From assembly GCF_028769735.1 (NCBI RefSeq), contig NC_088173.1, positions 13,518,038-13,582,037 on the forward strand: DNA of 64,000 nt, in the 5' to 3' direction. A model generated the notes under the pieces. It was not told the origin of the DNA, did no database searches, and saw nothing but the letters and a program-made list of their open reading frames with translations. Positions 49,574 to 61,253 of this stretch are shown here, piece after piece. The stretch comes from Zonotrichia leucophrys gambelii. Lineage: Eukaryota > Chordata > Aves > Passeriformes > Passerellidae. The stretch's first letter is position 1, and each line of letters starts with the position of its first letter. A program made the position numbers and the translations under genes.

Positions 49574-52500
49574 ACTTGTGGACTGTGACACCAGTTCAAG
49601 GGACTACCTCATCACTGTTAGGTAATATGGGCACAGTAGCCTGCAAAGGAGAACTTGCTTGTTACTCCAATTTAGAGCAGGGGAAACCTGACTGTCTCAG
49701 GAGCTCTAAGACAACCCTGTGTCTCAAGGTCATACCTGAATTTCTGTGTCTTCATACGTTAAACTACTTGGTAGCATCTAAATCTGACATTAGGTTGTAA
49801 GCAAAGTTGACCATTGCTCAAGAGTAGACAGACATGCGTGGAAAAATGATGTCCTGACAAAGGAGTTGGGGTGGAAATAACACACCAAGTAGTTTTCCAC
49901 CTTCTTCTCCCCTGGTCAGCTGTACCATATATATGTATTTCAGATGTGATGGGGTGCAGAACAAAAAAAAAGCTGAGTACTGCAGGCATTTATGTGTGCA
50001 AAGAGCTAAACTAGACTGTGGCCTCTGTTCTGTGATCAGGGAGCTCACCTAGCCCTAGTACCATGAACCTCTCTGAGGCAGTCCTGTCAGAGCCCTTTTG
50101 CCACCGCTGTTCAGTTGAATTTTGACTTGTCCAAAAGCAAGAGCAAAGTGTGCCATTCTGCTTCATCCTCAGAGCAAGCGTGGTTCAACTTTGCCTAGAC
50201 TGCTGAGAAGTGCTGAGCGTGCAGATCTGACCCCCTGAGATTGGTACAACGGGGCTGCCAGAGCAAAGTCAAATCTCTGACTACATAGAAGAAGGAAACA
50301 GAAACCTTTGGACTTGAAACAGTGAACTTCAGTGCTGTTAATTTGGTGTAATAGACTACAGACCTAAGCTGGCAGAAAATCCATTACGAGCTTAGTTAGC
50401 AGAAGAAATAAACCATGCTTTGAGAGGCATTTCATTTAAGAATGTTTGCAATGCCTTATTCTGCATGTTTCAAAAGATAGTCAAAGCATTTAAATGAAAT
50501 ATTTGTTTTCTGAAGATATTCAGGATCAAAAAGAAGTCATGAAGCAGTAAAGTATCTTCATAAACAAAATATTCCTAGGACGTATGCAGCATAATATAAA
50601 AACATATTACTCTGTGTCACATGCAGGTTTTCAATAACTGACCATCTTCAGAAATTTAGCATTCTCTTCGCAACCAAAAGAATCCCTCTCAACACAAACA
50701 GATTTCAGGACAATGTAAACAAATTTCATGACAGCAATAGATCAGGAATAGAGGCAATTTCATGTATTCCTCTGAGAATGTTACATCATTGTGCCTAGGA
50801 TGAGAGAGTTAATGTCTTTGCAAGTGGTCCATGGTTCATTTTATCTACCATTAGTTGATCCTTGCCATCCATTGATAAACCTGTGCCACCCTAATGCAGA
50901 GAGGATCAGGAGAGTCTGGCATCCCATGGCAGCTGAGCTCTGATAGACTACAGAGTCATGTGGTCACCTCACCCATTTCACTCCTCACCTGGAGCTGAAG
51001 GCAGAAGAATTTGAAAAATCTGCACAATGGATTTCATGACCTGGATGGAGTATAGCACATCTATGCATAAGATCCATGGATTCTGATGATTCTGTAACAA
51101 GAGAAAGTGGCTTATAGATAAAATACACCAAATAAGAGATGTGCTGGAGAGGTTCCATCTAGAAGTCTCCTCAAAGCCTGTAAGATTGTTCTCTGAGATC
51201 AGGGCTAGCTATACGTAAGAGTATCCTGCCTGGGTAGCGGGAGAAGGATCACTGAGGGGCTTCAGGTCTTGGAGGCATAACTTTTTCTCATCCAGCTCTT
51301 TTAGAGCTGTCTTGTCCTTCCTGCAGACTCTTCTCTTCCTGATGGCTGAGGGGACAAGGTGAGATCCAAGAGCTGACAGCTGTAAAGAGCTTCTGAGAGC
51401 CAAGGTTGTCAGACCTTGACTGCCATGATTTGACAAGGAGATGCTCAGTTGCTGTGAAATAACTCCATTTGGGGTTGTAATGGACTCTCTTCAGTACTCA
51501 AAAGCCATGAGGGTCTGCATGATCACTTCAGTATTTCTGTAGTAGCTGCAAGTGATCCAAAAGACAGCTGGGTAAAACTGTAACTATGAAATTGCCCATT
51601 ACTTGCTAAGTACAGACTGGCACAGACAAAAGGCTTCAACACAATGCATAAATATCTCTCAGTCATGTTTAAGCTTTGGTGAGTAAAACTGTCATGATCC
51701 CTACCAATTTTCAGAGCCTCCAAGCTTGGAACAAGAGAACCTAAAGGCAAATGGTCTTTCCATGTTAATTTGAAATTACTTGTGTTACATCTGGTCTAAA
51801 AGCTGTATTTTGGTCATTTAAGTTACACCAAGAAATCTTGCAATTAAGTACATTTTCTAGAACAAATAGGTATTAGAACACTTGTGAGGAGTTTAAGAAA
51901 GAGTGGCTTTCTTGAAATTCAGACTTAAGATTCAGTTCACATTGTTGGTGGTTCTGTGGGAGGGAGAAAGGGAAAGGGTGTGTGTGAGACAGGCTTGATC
52001 AGATTTGTATTCAAATCAGATAACAGCCCTGGTGGCAGCGCCCTGTGTCAGTGACCATGGCTTTCCACAGGCTGTGGAGAATGCACAGCAGTTCAGTGTG
52101 GTTCAGGCACAGGAACAGCAGCACACAGACCAGCTGAGGACAGACAGCTGCATTTTCATCCAGTGCCCTGGAACAGCATGGAGTCCATGACATCCATGCT
52201 CTGATGCCAGTGTGACAGAGGTGACCTGAGCTAGCCCAAGGCCTGCCAGTACAGTGTTAACTTCTCACAATTTCTCAGAGAAATTTTAGTTAGCACACTT
52301 GAGGCTTCTGCCATCTGATAGGAGATAATTTTTAATTGAATAGCAGGAGTTGTGAAACTCAGTTTATTGTTGTGAAACCACTACAATGTCTATACATTCT
52401 AATATCTAGGGTGGTGACAAGCTGCTCTTACGAAAAGCTTTTGAATACTCTGTATGGAAACAAATATGGGATCAGTGCAGAGAAAGTGTTCTTGCAACTG

Positions 52501-54092
52501 CTGGGGCTGCTTCTCCAGTCTTGCTGGGCACAAAGGGCAGATGCTCAGATACATGCAGGCCTGGGTAGGAATGGAGGGGTCTCCTTGTGTGTCCCAGGAA
52601 CCAAGATGGCTAAATATTTTTCAGGGAGTCTTTTACAGCTGTGCAGATTCTGCTTTTTAATTGCCTATGATTTCCAGGATTAGAACCTGGACTCTGTTCT
52701 TGCTGATTTCAGAGAGAGCATGACCACAATAATTCACCCAGAGCAACAGCCCTGGAGAGCTCCCTGTGCTACAGCCACAAGAGTAGTAGAGGTTTACATG
52801 TCACCTGGATTTTAAATAAGTATCTGTTCTGCACTGACTGTGTAGAAACCTATGTGTCAGATAAGATTATGAGATGATTGAAAGGCTGCAGTGCAGGAAG
52901 GCACGGGAAAAAGCAGGTAGAGCCTCTTTGTTATACCTGAACTTACTCTGTCTTTAGGAGCCAGGAGGTTTAAATTGCATCTAATACTGGCAAATAACTT
53001 ATTTTAAATGGCAGTCATCTCTGTGACCTGTAGTATATGAAAGAAGCATAGCTCACTCAAATGGCAGAGTATAATTTTGAATTCAATATTGAGCAATTTT
53101 ATCAAAAATAAAGTCCAAGGGCATGTAAGGGGTGTGGAGTGTATGTGGTGTGTGGAGTGCACTTGTATGCATGGACATTCCTGTGCTGGGAATGGAGAGG
53201 ACAGCAAGGAGCAGGGAGGGGTAGGCTTGATTGGATGTGAATAATGGGCTTGATTTCCAGGCTTTTCATCATGAAGCCTCTTCCAGACTGAAAACTTTCC
53301 TGTTCTTCCTGTCTTAAAGCAGATTTCATGGCAAAACAATTCCAAGACTTTGGCGGTCGTCCAAACATACTTGGAGCTGTAGTATTTTAACTGATCAGCA
53401 GGCTCCTTTAATTTTTTCTGTCAGGCTGCCAAGATCTTGCTGTATAAAGATAATCCCCAGTTCAGCTTTACCATCTGAAAATACTTACTACTTAGGAAGC
53501 AGCGTTGTAGGAAAAGTAGCGTTTGGCCTTAGTGAATCTGGGACATTACAGACACACAATTCTGATTTTTTATATATTTCAGCTATATTTGTGTATGACT
53601 CTTAAAAGGAGTTTAACAAATTGATAGTAAGTTCTGCCTAAAAATAGTGGGTGACTGATATTTACATCAATTTCTGTAGGCAGTGGGTACGGAGACTCTT
53701 CCTTGTATTTTTAAAAAGTCTTGTTTATTAAATCATAGATTATTATACACCTTCATTGTAGGCAATGCTAATGTGGATTTGTAGAAAGAAAAGTCATCTG
53801 ATAGCAAATTATGTGAAATGAAGTTGCAAATTGTACTGTCACTTAACTTTTTAATTCAGACTGCATGAGTCTTGAATTCTTTCTCCTTAAGGGCAAGATT
53901 CTGAAGCCTTTATTCATAAGAAGTAACCTGATTGCAGGCAACAGGATTGCTCCTTATAAGCTATATTACCTGCAAGGGCATGATTCACATATCCTGAAAT
54001 TACAGCAGATTAGCTGGATGATAATGTATAGGAGAGTAAATTTTGAGGTTATGCATGTCTTCTTAATTTGTTTTTCGATCCATTAAGCTCAG

Positions 54093-54136
54093 TTCCCTTG
54101 TTCTCCATCATTAAAAGGCAGGGAGGAGACAGCATG
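54093..54136 (+). ncRNA. candidate exon 1 of unrecognised spliced transcript
   Basis: Preceded by a T-rich tract and AG at 54091-54092 and followed by a strong donor, ATG|GTGAGTGAG. The 44 nt are open in the frame that leaves two bases (TG), which is the phase the next candidate exon needs. Could be chance; no transcript evidence. Confidence 0.2.
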
Positions 54137-54263
54137 GTGAGTGAGCACAGCCTGGCAGGGCAGGGTGCTGAGGGCTGTGCCTATGGACTGTACGAGCTTG
54201 GACCACCCTGACAGTGCTGGGCAAATGTTAGATGCTTGCAGAGAAAAGAGAAAATTTCCAATC

Positions 54264-54301
<38 letters not shown>
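54264..54301 (+). repeat. (TTTTC)n / poly-T microsatellite
   Basis: Four TTTTC units followed by about 17 T. On the minus strand it resembles a retroelement-style A-rich tail, but no element body is recognised upstream. Confidence 0.9.
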
Positions 54302-54302
<1 letters not shown>

Positions 54303-57111
54303 ATGAGTGATGGCAGGAGGGGAGCTCATGTCACTAAAACAAACAATAGTTTAAAAGGATTTGAAATCACTTGATGCATGCCTTATTCTGGATGTGGATT
54401 TTTACCCCTACTCTAACCACACTGCTCAGAATCTCAGTGAGCTTTTGTGTCTGTTTTGGTTATTTTGCAAGGCCTTGGGCTTTAGTGGTCAATGCATGTT
54501 CCAGAAAGCAGCAATAATTAAGCAGTTGTAGTGATCTTTATTACAGGCATCTCCATTTTGACAACTACTATATCATATAAGTCCCTACATACTTTCTGTC
54601 CTTTTCAATGACTGGCTATGGGGAGACTACATTGCCTTCAATAGGGAGGCTACATTTTTTTGCATAGCAGTAAAATTGAATTATGTTCATGTCCAAAATT
54701 CCTTTGGGCTAGCTTTTTTACAGTCCTAGGATAATTGTGTGCTTGCACTAATGTTTCCTGATGGATTGTACCAACATGGCTTTATAAATGGCATTTGGAC
54801 ATTTGGAAGGTACAGCTTTTTTTTTTCCTTTTTATTTTTTTCCTAATCTGGCCATAACCGTGTCACATTCAAAAGAGGGCTTCCCAAGAAGAGCAAGGTT
54901 CCCACTGTGTACACTTAACGGGGTGACATTTTAGTGCTTACTTTTTAGCAGTGTTGTTACTTTGCAGATTTTTGTAAACAGTGAATATCAAGTATGTGAG
55001 GAAATGCTGACAGTGGCATTGTAGTAATTTGGAGGAATTTTTACCACCTCTGAAGAATAAAGACTTTTCATTCATCATCTTTTTATTCATTAGAAAGTTT
55101 CTATGTTTTTAGAAAAATAATACTTCTGTTTAAAGTGAACATGACTCCTATTCTGCTAGTGAGAAAACTGGCTCAGGAATCCTCACTGCGTGTATAAACT
55201 AAGCTTACTTTTACTTTTACTTCACATCCTATGGGCTGTGTTTGGATTCCTTCCCATTTTCTTGCCCATTCTCCCCCTGTGTTTTTCAGGTAACTCTCAA
55301 ATCTGACACATTTTTCCCAGAATCTTGTTGTTCTACTGATCATCTCTGCTGTTCCTATAGTGTGCAGCCCACTAAAGTCTCAGGTCTGTTCCTGCTGTTA
55401 AGGAATCCTCAACAAAGTAGTTGAACAAATGTTCAGGGAATGCCATGCAAGATCTGGAGAACATCTTATCATTCCAGTGATACCTGAGTTTTTACCCAAA
55501 TCTTGCATCTGTGGGTCCTTTTACTACTGTTTTCATCTTGGCTTTATATGGTATTCACTACATCTTCTTGCAGGACTCTGTTGCCATTAGTGGATCACTA
55601 AAGAAAAATCATGCTCTTATTTAACTCTGACTCCTTCTATAATTTACTCTCCCTCAAACTGCAGAAAGGAGTTTGTCCATAGTGGATCAATGTAGGATGG
55701 AGGCTTTACCCTGAAAAGCCACTAATTTGAACAAGTTTCCAATATATCTTAAGGTATTCAAATGACCTTAAATTCCTTTAAAAAAAATCAGCACAAGTGA
55801 CATCCCTGCATTTACCATAAAAGTAGTTTATGGAAAGACAAAAGGACATGCCAATTCTGATCATCCAGATTTCTGTTCATCAGTTTGAAGAAACAGTATT
55901 TCTTGGAGTTTAGTGCTATTATACAGGAGGTTTATAGTCACAAGGGGTAATCTGAGAATGAACTTCAAAATGTGCTTCTCATCACTCAATTTTCACTACT
56001 TCTGGAGAATTTTTCTGTATTTATGCCACTGCATCTGACAGATCCTAACACTAGCTCTTATTGTTACCCCTTCCCCAGCAGTGTGCATTCAGACAGCAGA
56101 AAAGAGAGTTTCCCCCTCCTCAGATAAACTCTGACCCAATCTGGGCTAATCTCAGGAAGGGCAAGTGCTGCCAAAAGCTGCTGGGGAGCTTCAAGAGGAA
56201 GAGGACACAGAAGAACTTTGCATGACATTTCAATATAAGTCAAAGCTTAGTCACTTATTAGCTCAGCATTGATGACATTAGCCACTCTACATTCAACCTC
56301 AGCCTCATTTCTTCAGAGGTTTTATTGTTATGGAAGGTTTTTTAATGGAGAAAGATATGATAAAACATCAGCTTCAGCACATAATTATCCTTAAAGTAAT
56401 GAAAAACACCCAGAGTATAATTTTTTGTCCTACCATAGCTTTTGTCTGAGCGGGAATATTGTAGAATATTTCTTGAAAGTTCAGAGAATGAATTTTTTTT
56501 TGTTTCCATTTGTTATGATCATCATATAGAGCTGAATGAGCATGATCCTTTTCTGACTCCAGATATCCCGTGGGAATCCTGGGAGGTTGTAGAGGGCACA
56601 AAACACCAAAAATAATTTTAAAAACAAGAGGAAAATGATTTGGTCTCAATGCTGATTTCTTTCCCTACTTACTAAAGCAGGGAAAACCCAAGGGTTAAGT
56701 TTATGACGTTGCTGTGCACTTGAATGTGAGATCTGCTAGCTTTGATGCTGTCAACAGTGTGATTCAAGTTGTGGTGTTCCTGCATAATTTCTGAGGATGT
56801 CTGCAAGAGGAGAAATTCAGGAATTTGCCAAGCTGTGAGCAAGAAGAGCCTAAAAAAAGTGAGTGCTATGGTTGGAACAGGAAGAACTAGATTGTATTGA
56901 CTCCTGTTGCAATCATCTTAGATACCGAATACATTTGATACAATTTAAAAACTCAAAACTGGCAATTACAAAGTAAACTAGAATACTGACATTCTGCTTT
57001 GAAAAATGTTTTATCACTTTTTATGTTCTTTAAGAAAAGTACTTGATATTGAGAAATGTGTAAAAGAGAATATACATAGAATGGGTGGGGTTTTCTCTGT
57101 TTTTTTTTCAG

Positions 57112-57251
57112 TTACCTCTCAAGAAGTGACTTTAGCACTAAAGGGAGTTGTGGAAACTTCAGCTGCAGCAGTTCCATCCTGAGTGAAGCAGCACAGCCAA
57201 ATCTGGTGAAGGAGTGTGTTGTCAGGGCACTTAACAACCAGAGCAGACATG
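57112..57251 (+). ncRNA. candidate exon 2 of unrecognised spliced transcript
   Basis: Acceptor with an excellent pyrimidine tract (GGTTTTCTCTG followed by eight T and CAG at 57109-57111). The donor is ATG|GTAAGA at 57252. The 140-nt exon is open through its full length in one frame (one base completes the previous codon, 46 codons, one base left). That frame reads SEAAQPNLVKECVVRALNNQ near its end. I recognise no family. It is listed as RNA because coding is unproven. Confidence 0.35.
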
Positions 57252-60155
57252 GTAAGACTCCCTATTTTTCTGGATGAAATAAGCCATGCCAGTTCTTTCG
57301 AGTCATTGTGTTGTCACCAGGGGCCCTTACCAAACTGTTGATAAGGGATTTTATCTTTTGCCACCTTTCCCTGAATTACATCAGAGAAGTTTTGCAACTT
57401 ATATCTGATCTGTTTAATGCAAAATAAAAGTAAAGATCTTTTTTTTTTTTCCCAGGTTTATTCTCTAATGAGTACACAACAGAGTAACAGTGAACAAACA
57501 CATACTTTTATCTTGCCACTTTTCATTGAAGTCTTAGTAGTAGGTGTAGAGGGAGAAACATTTGGAGGTTAAGAATATCTTATTCTTGATATTCATTTTG
57601 CTGTGTGGGCAAATCAGTGCATTTCTCTTTGCCCTTCTTTCTCAATCTGTGAAACAGAGATACTTCTGCTCTGAGAGTTGAGATGGCTGGGCAGTGCCAT
57701 TGTGGTCTAAATCCCAAAGCAGTTTCAGAAACCTGAAGGAATCAGCATCACTGTGACTTAGTTGGGAACAGTCCTGGTTTGGTCTAGGTATGTGTCAGCA
57801 GAAAAATTGACCTCAGAAGGGTAAGACTGAAACTGTGACTTTTCTACTAGTGATGATAATGCTGTGAAATGCAAGGAAAGATCCACACTGTTGAAGGAGA
57901 CGTGCTGTTGGTACATTCAAAGATGTAAGTGTCTTGTGGTTACTTCTGTGGTAGCTGTAGATCTGGAAGGAAATTAGGAAATGTGATTGTGAAAGAAAAA
58001 ATATGTTGACTGGAGCACTAGGAGAGAATTACCCTCTCTGCTATAGGATAACAGGAATTGACTACTTTCTTTTATGATTGGATAAAAGATATATTCTGTT
58101 CCAAAGGGACTTCTTGAAAGGCTGACTCCGTTAGTTATAGCAACCTCCCATCAGTCACACTCCAGCCTGTCCTCTGGGCAGCCCTGTAACGTGTCCATGG
58201 TTTGTTTATAGTCTCACTGCCCCTTATTTAAGGCTTGGAGGATATGCTCAGAGGAAAAATGTCAGGCTGTACCTGTGCTGTGGGAAATTGTCTTTCTGCC
58301 ACACTGGAGACTCTTAAGCCCTTGTACTATTGCTCTTGTTCCTTTCTGCTTTGAAGAGAACAAAATGACACCACTTCAGGTTATAATGCTGATTGTATTT
58401 TGTTGTTTGGTTGGGTTTTTTTTCAAAATTACCCTAGCAGCAAAAAGAGATCACCCAAAATCTCTGCAGAGGAGGTTTAATGTACTGTAGGGCTCTTGCC
58501 TAATTTGACACATTACCTGAAAAGTAAAATCCCAGAGAACACTGATTGGAATGACAGGAGACTGGTGTCTTCACAAGTCCTTTTTTCTGGCTCTCCATTC
58601 CCTATGCAGGCCCTGCAATGACCCTGTGCCAGAGCTTTTGCTGCATTGTTGCTAGCTGATGTAGCTGGTACATTCTTATTTCTCTCTGGGAGGTGTTTGG
58701 GGTAGGTAGGAGACGTCAGAGAACTGATGCATACAAAGAGTAAAATCTCAGTTGAATATGGTCACCTTCCAATTTTACGCCGTTAGGATTTGCAGGACCC
58801 CATTAATCACAGTTGTCCGGTTGCTCAGCCCCCAGGAAGTTTCTTAACACACCAGAAACTTGTGCTGACACAAAATGGGCCAGGACTTCCTCTTCTCTCT
58901 GACTGCATCACATGCATACGAGCCTGATGATGCCTTGCAGCATGCAGTGGAAGCAGGTGGCTTTCCTGGAAGGGGCTGTTGCAGATGTGTGTCTGGAAGT
59001 TAGTCCCAGAGATACTCCTGTGGCACACCCTCTGTGCTGATCTGGGGTGGGAAGGGAACTGGGGGTCTTTTTTAAGGGTGTTACTACTCCCCTCTCTATG
59101 TTTGGACTTCTGCTTAGAGCAGCAGAAAAATTGTGTTGCCAAGTTTGTGGGTTGTCTTCTTGAAACTGGGGAGTGTTGACCATGCTGATGCTGTGCCTGT
59201 AAGAAGAGTTGGGTGTGGGAAGGAAGGCTGGAGTACATGCTGGTGAGAGCTGACTGCCATTTCTGAGGGAGAGCAAGCAAAAAAACTACTGCCAGGAGAG
59301 AGGAAGTGTATGCCTTGGGAGAAATGGCAAGGAGGAGGGACTACTTACCAAGAGAGGAGACTATAGCAGGGAGCCCTTGGTGTAGAAACAGTATTTGTGA
59401 TCACTGATCAATCATAGCACCTTGGAGTAAGATTAAAAAGTTCTCTGCTGACAAAGAGCCGGATTGGAAAAATGAGTGCAGGCTCCACAGTCAGGTGATT
59501 TGTGCTCACAGGCATGGTGGGGCTCAGGGGAAAGCCAGACTATTTCTCTGCTGCTGTCTGACCATTGGCCAAACTACATATTTAGAACAAATAATATTTA
59601 AGTGAGCACCAAGTTTTATAGCCTAGATTTATGCAAGGGTCAAGTACTACCCTATCTCCCAGATTCCTGATTTCTGCATCAGGTGTTATTTCTGTTCCTG
59701 TTTCAAAACTATGACCAATACTTTAAGAAAGAGAGTCTCTGCAATTGTTCTTCAGATGTGTCTGAACGTTTCTGACCTTACTGTAGCACATAGGTGCCTT
59801 TTGCTTCTTACTCTGTTTGTCCTTCTCTGATGATATTGGAAACTTTCTCCCTTCCTCCCCCACTCATGTAAATTAGCAGTGCTTATCAGAGTGCTTGAAG
59901 CATAGGCAGGGTGGTTTGAGCTCAGGATTGCAGCAGCACTGCTTAATCCAGTCAGACCTCTGATTCTCCCCACCTTGCACCACACAAGCTCTCTGAAGCA
60001 GAAGGGGTTCCTCCTCAAAGGCAGCTGCAGTTTTAGGATATCTTCATGTCACAGAGGACAGCTCAGGACTTCTTGTTTCTTTAACACATCCTTAAACAAA
60101 TATGCCAGTGCATGTATAAACCTGAATAAGTACTATTTTTCTTGGACTTTCATAG

Positions 60156-60276
60156 GGAGGATGGAGGAATGTGTGGCTCAAGCACTCACTATATCAGACT
60201 GTTCTGGCATGAAGTGCTTCATAGCAGCATGGCCATACAGCAGCAAAGCTATAAAACATCACTGCAGAGAGAAGTG
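60156..60276 (+). ncRNA. candidate exon 3 of unrecognised spliced transcript
   Basis: Acceptor TTTTTCTTGGACTTTCATAG and donor GTG|GTGAGT. The 121-nt exon is open in the frame imposed by the preceding candidate exon (two bases, 39 codons, two bases left), reading RMEECVAQALTISDCSGMK near its start. One other frame is also open, which weakens the coding argument. ECVAQAL loosely echoes ECVVRAL of the previous exon. Confidence 0.35.
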
Positions 60277-60934
60277 GTGAGTTCATAACTCAGCTGCTCC
60301 ATCCTTTCAGAAGAGGGGTCAGCTCTATAAGTGAACCTTTCAGTGCTAAATTCCTCTCTCCAGACAGGAGAAGCAGGGAATAGCCCAGCTGGAAACAAAC
60401 TAACCCTAAGAACATTTCCCTTCCCAACTTATTAACATATAAAATCCTTGAACTCACCCTAGGGTAGATTTTAACCCAGAAGTGAGGGCAGGTACCAAGG
60501 GATTAGTGGACTTTTACCACTATTGTTGGATTGATGTGGGAAATGATCTGGTTTAGATGGCAGTGATCTGTAGTGCAGAAATGGGAAGAGGGCTGCTTTT
60601 GCAGATGGTGTGGAGTCGTGGGCTGGTGGAGTTCCACCCACCATGTGCACCTGTGTTAGGGAGAAAGGAAGCAAGAAGTATGTACTTATCAGAGGGTCTG
60701 CAGTTAGAAAATAATTTCCTGCCTATCCATCATCTTTAAATTACTTTGTAAGCTTTACAAGTTCCCAACTCTGCTGTCTGTAGACACCACACCTGCACAG
60801 TGTGGATGTGAGTGAGTAACCACACTAATGTAGAATTAGCAATCCACATTGAATAAGAGGACGAACTTAATCCAGGGGAGCAGCAGCTATTTGAATACCT
60901 TCTTTCAAGATATTACTTTTCTTTGGGTACTCAG

Positions 60935-60999
60935 GGAGTTTTTGCTCCTAGCTGAGCTAGTGAGGGAAAGAGACAGACAACTGTGTGCTATATTAGAAG
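60935..60999 (+). ncRNA. candidate exon 4 of unrecognised spliced transcript
   Basis: Acceptor TTACTTTTCTTTGGGTACTC-AG and an ideal donor GAAG|GTAAGT at 61000. The 65 nt are open in the imposed phase and translate as EFLLLAELVRERDRQLCAIL plus E, a plausible amphipathic helix. No family recognised. Confidence 0.35.
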
Positions 61000-61191
61000 G
61001 TAAGTCAGAGTTGTGCTTACTACCTATGGAGACCAATGGCTTGCTTAGAGATGTAGTTATGACTGTCTTCACTGTTGTGCTCCTCTGCTATTGTGGCCTG
61101 ACTAATTGTGTGTAGTGGGCTATGTCACAGATCGTAAAAGAGTTCTTTCCATCTCTTTGTGCATATTCTCTCTGGTTTTATGTGTTTGCAG

Positions 61192-61253
61192 TGCTGTGTG
61201 CCTCAAGGGGTAATGATCAACCACTCTGCCACTGTTGTGCCACAACTGGCTGA
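61192..61253 (+). ncRNA. candidate terminal exon of unrecognised transcript (start of)
   Basis: Acceptor with tract TCTCTCTGGTTTTATGTGTT and TGCAG at 61187-61191. In the imposed phase it reads VLCASRGNDQPLCHCC and soon meets TGA at 61251-61253. No nearby canonical AATAAA was seen, so the exon end is open. A donor-like GTAATG at 61210 is an alternative. Confidence 0.2.

Larger units (their letters stand above)
42726..54090. other. intergenic, no gene seen
   Basis: No supported exon. Notable small repeats are listed separately at 46821 and 49533. The segment 45.3-46.1 kb has several moderate open frames on both strands, but none shows a known domain. A G-run follows a T-run near 47552-47568. 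Confidence 0.5.

Noticed and set aside
55242..55424. Acceptor-like TGTGTTTTTCAG at 55290 followed by an open stretch
   Set aside because: No convincing donor closes it, and its phase does not fit clearly with the candidate exon chain.
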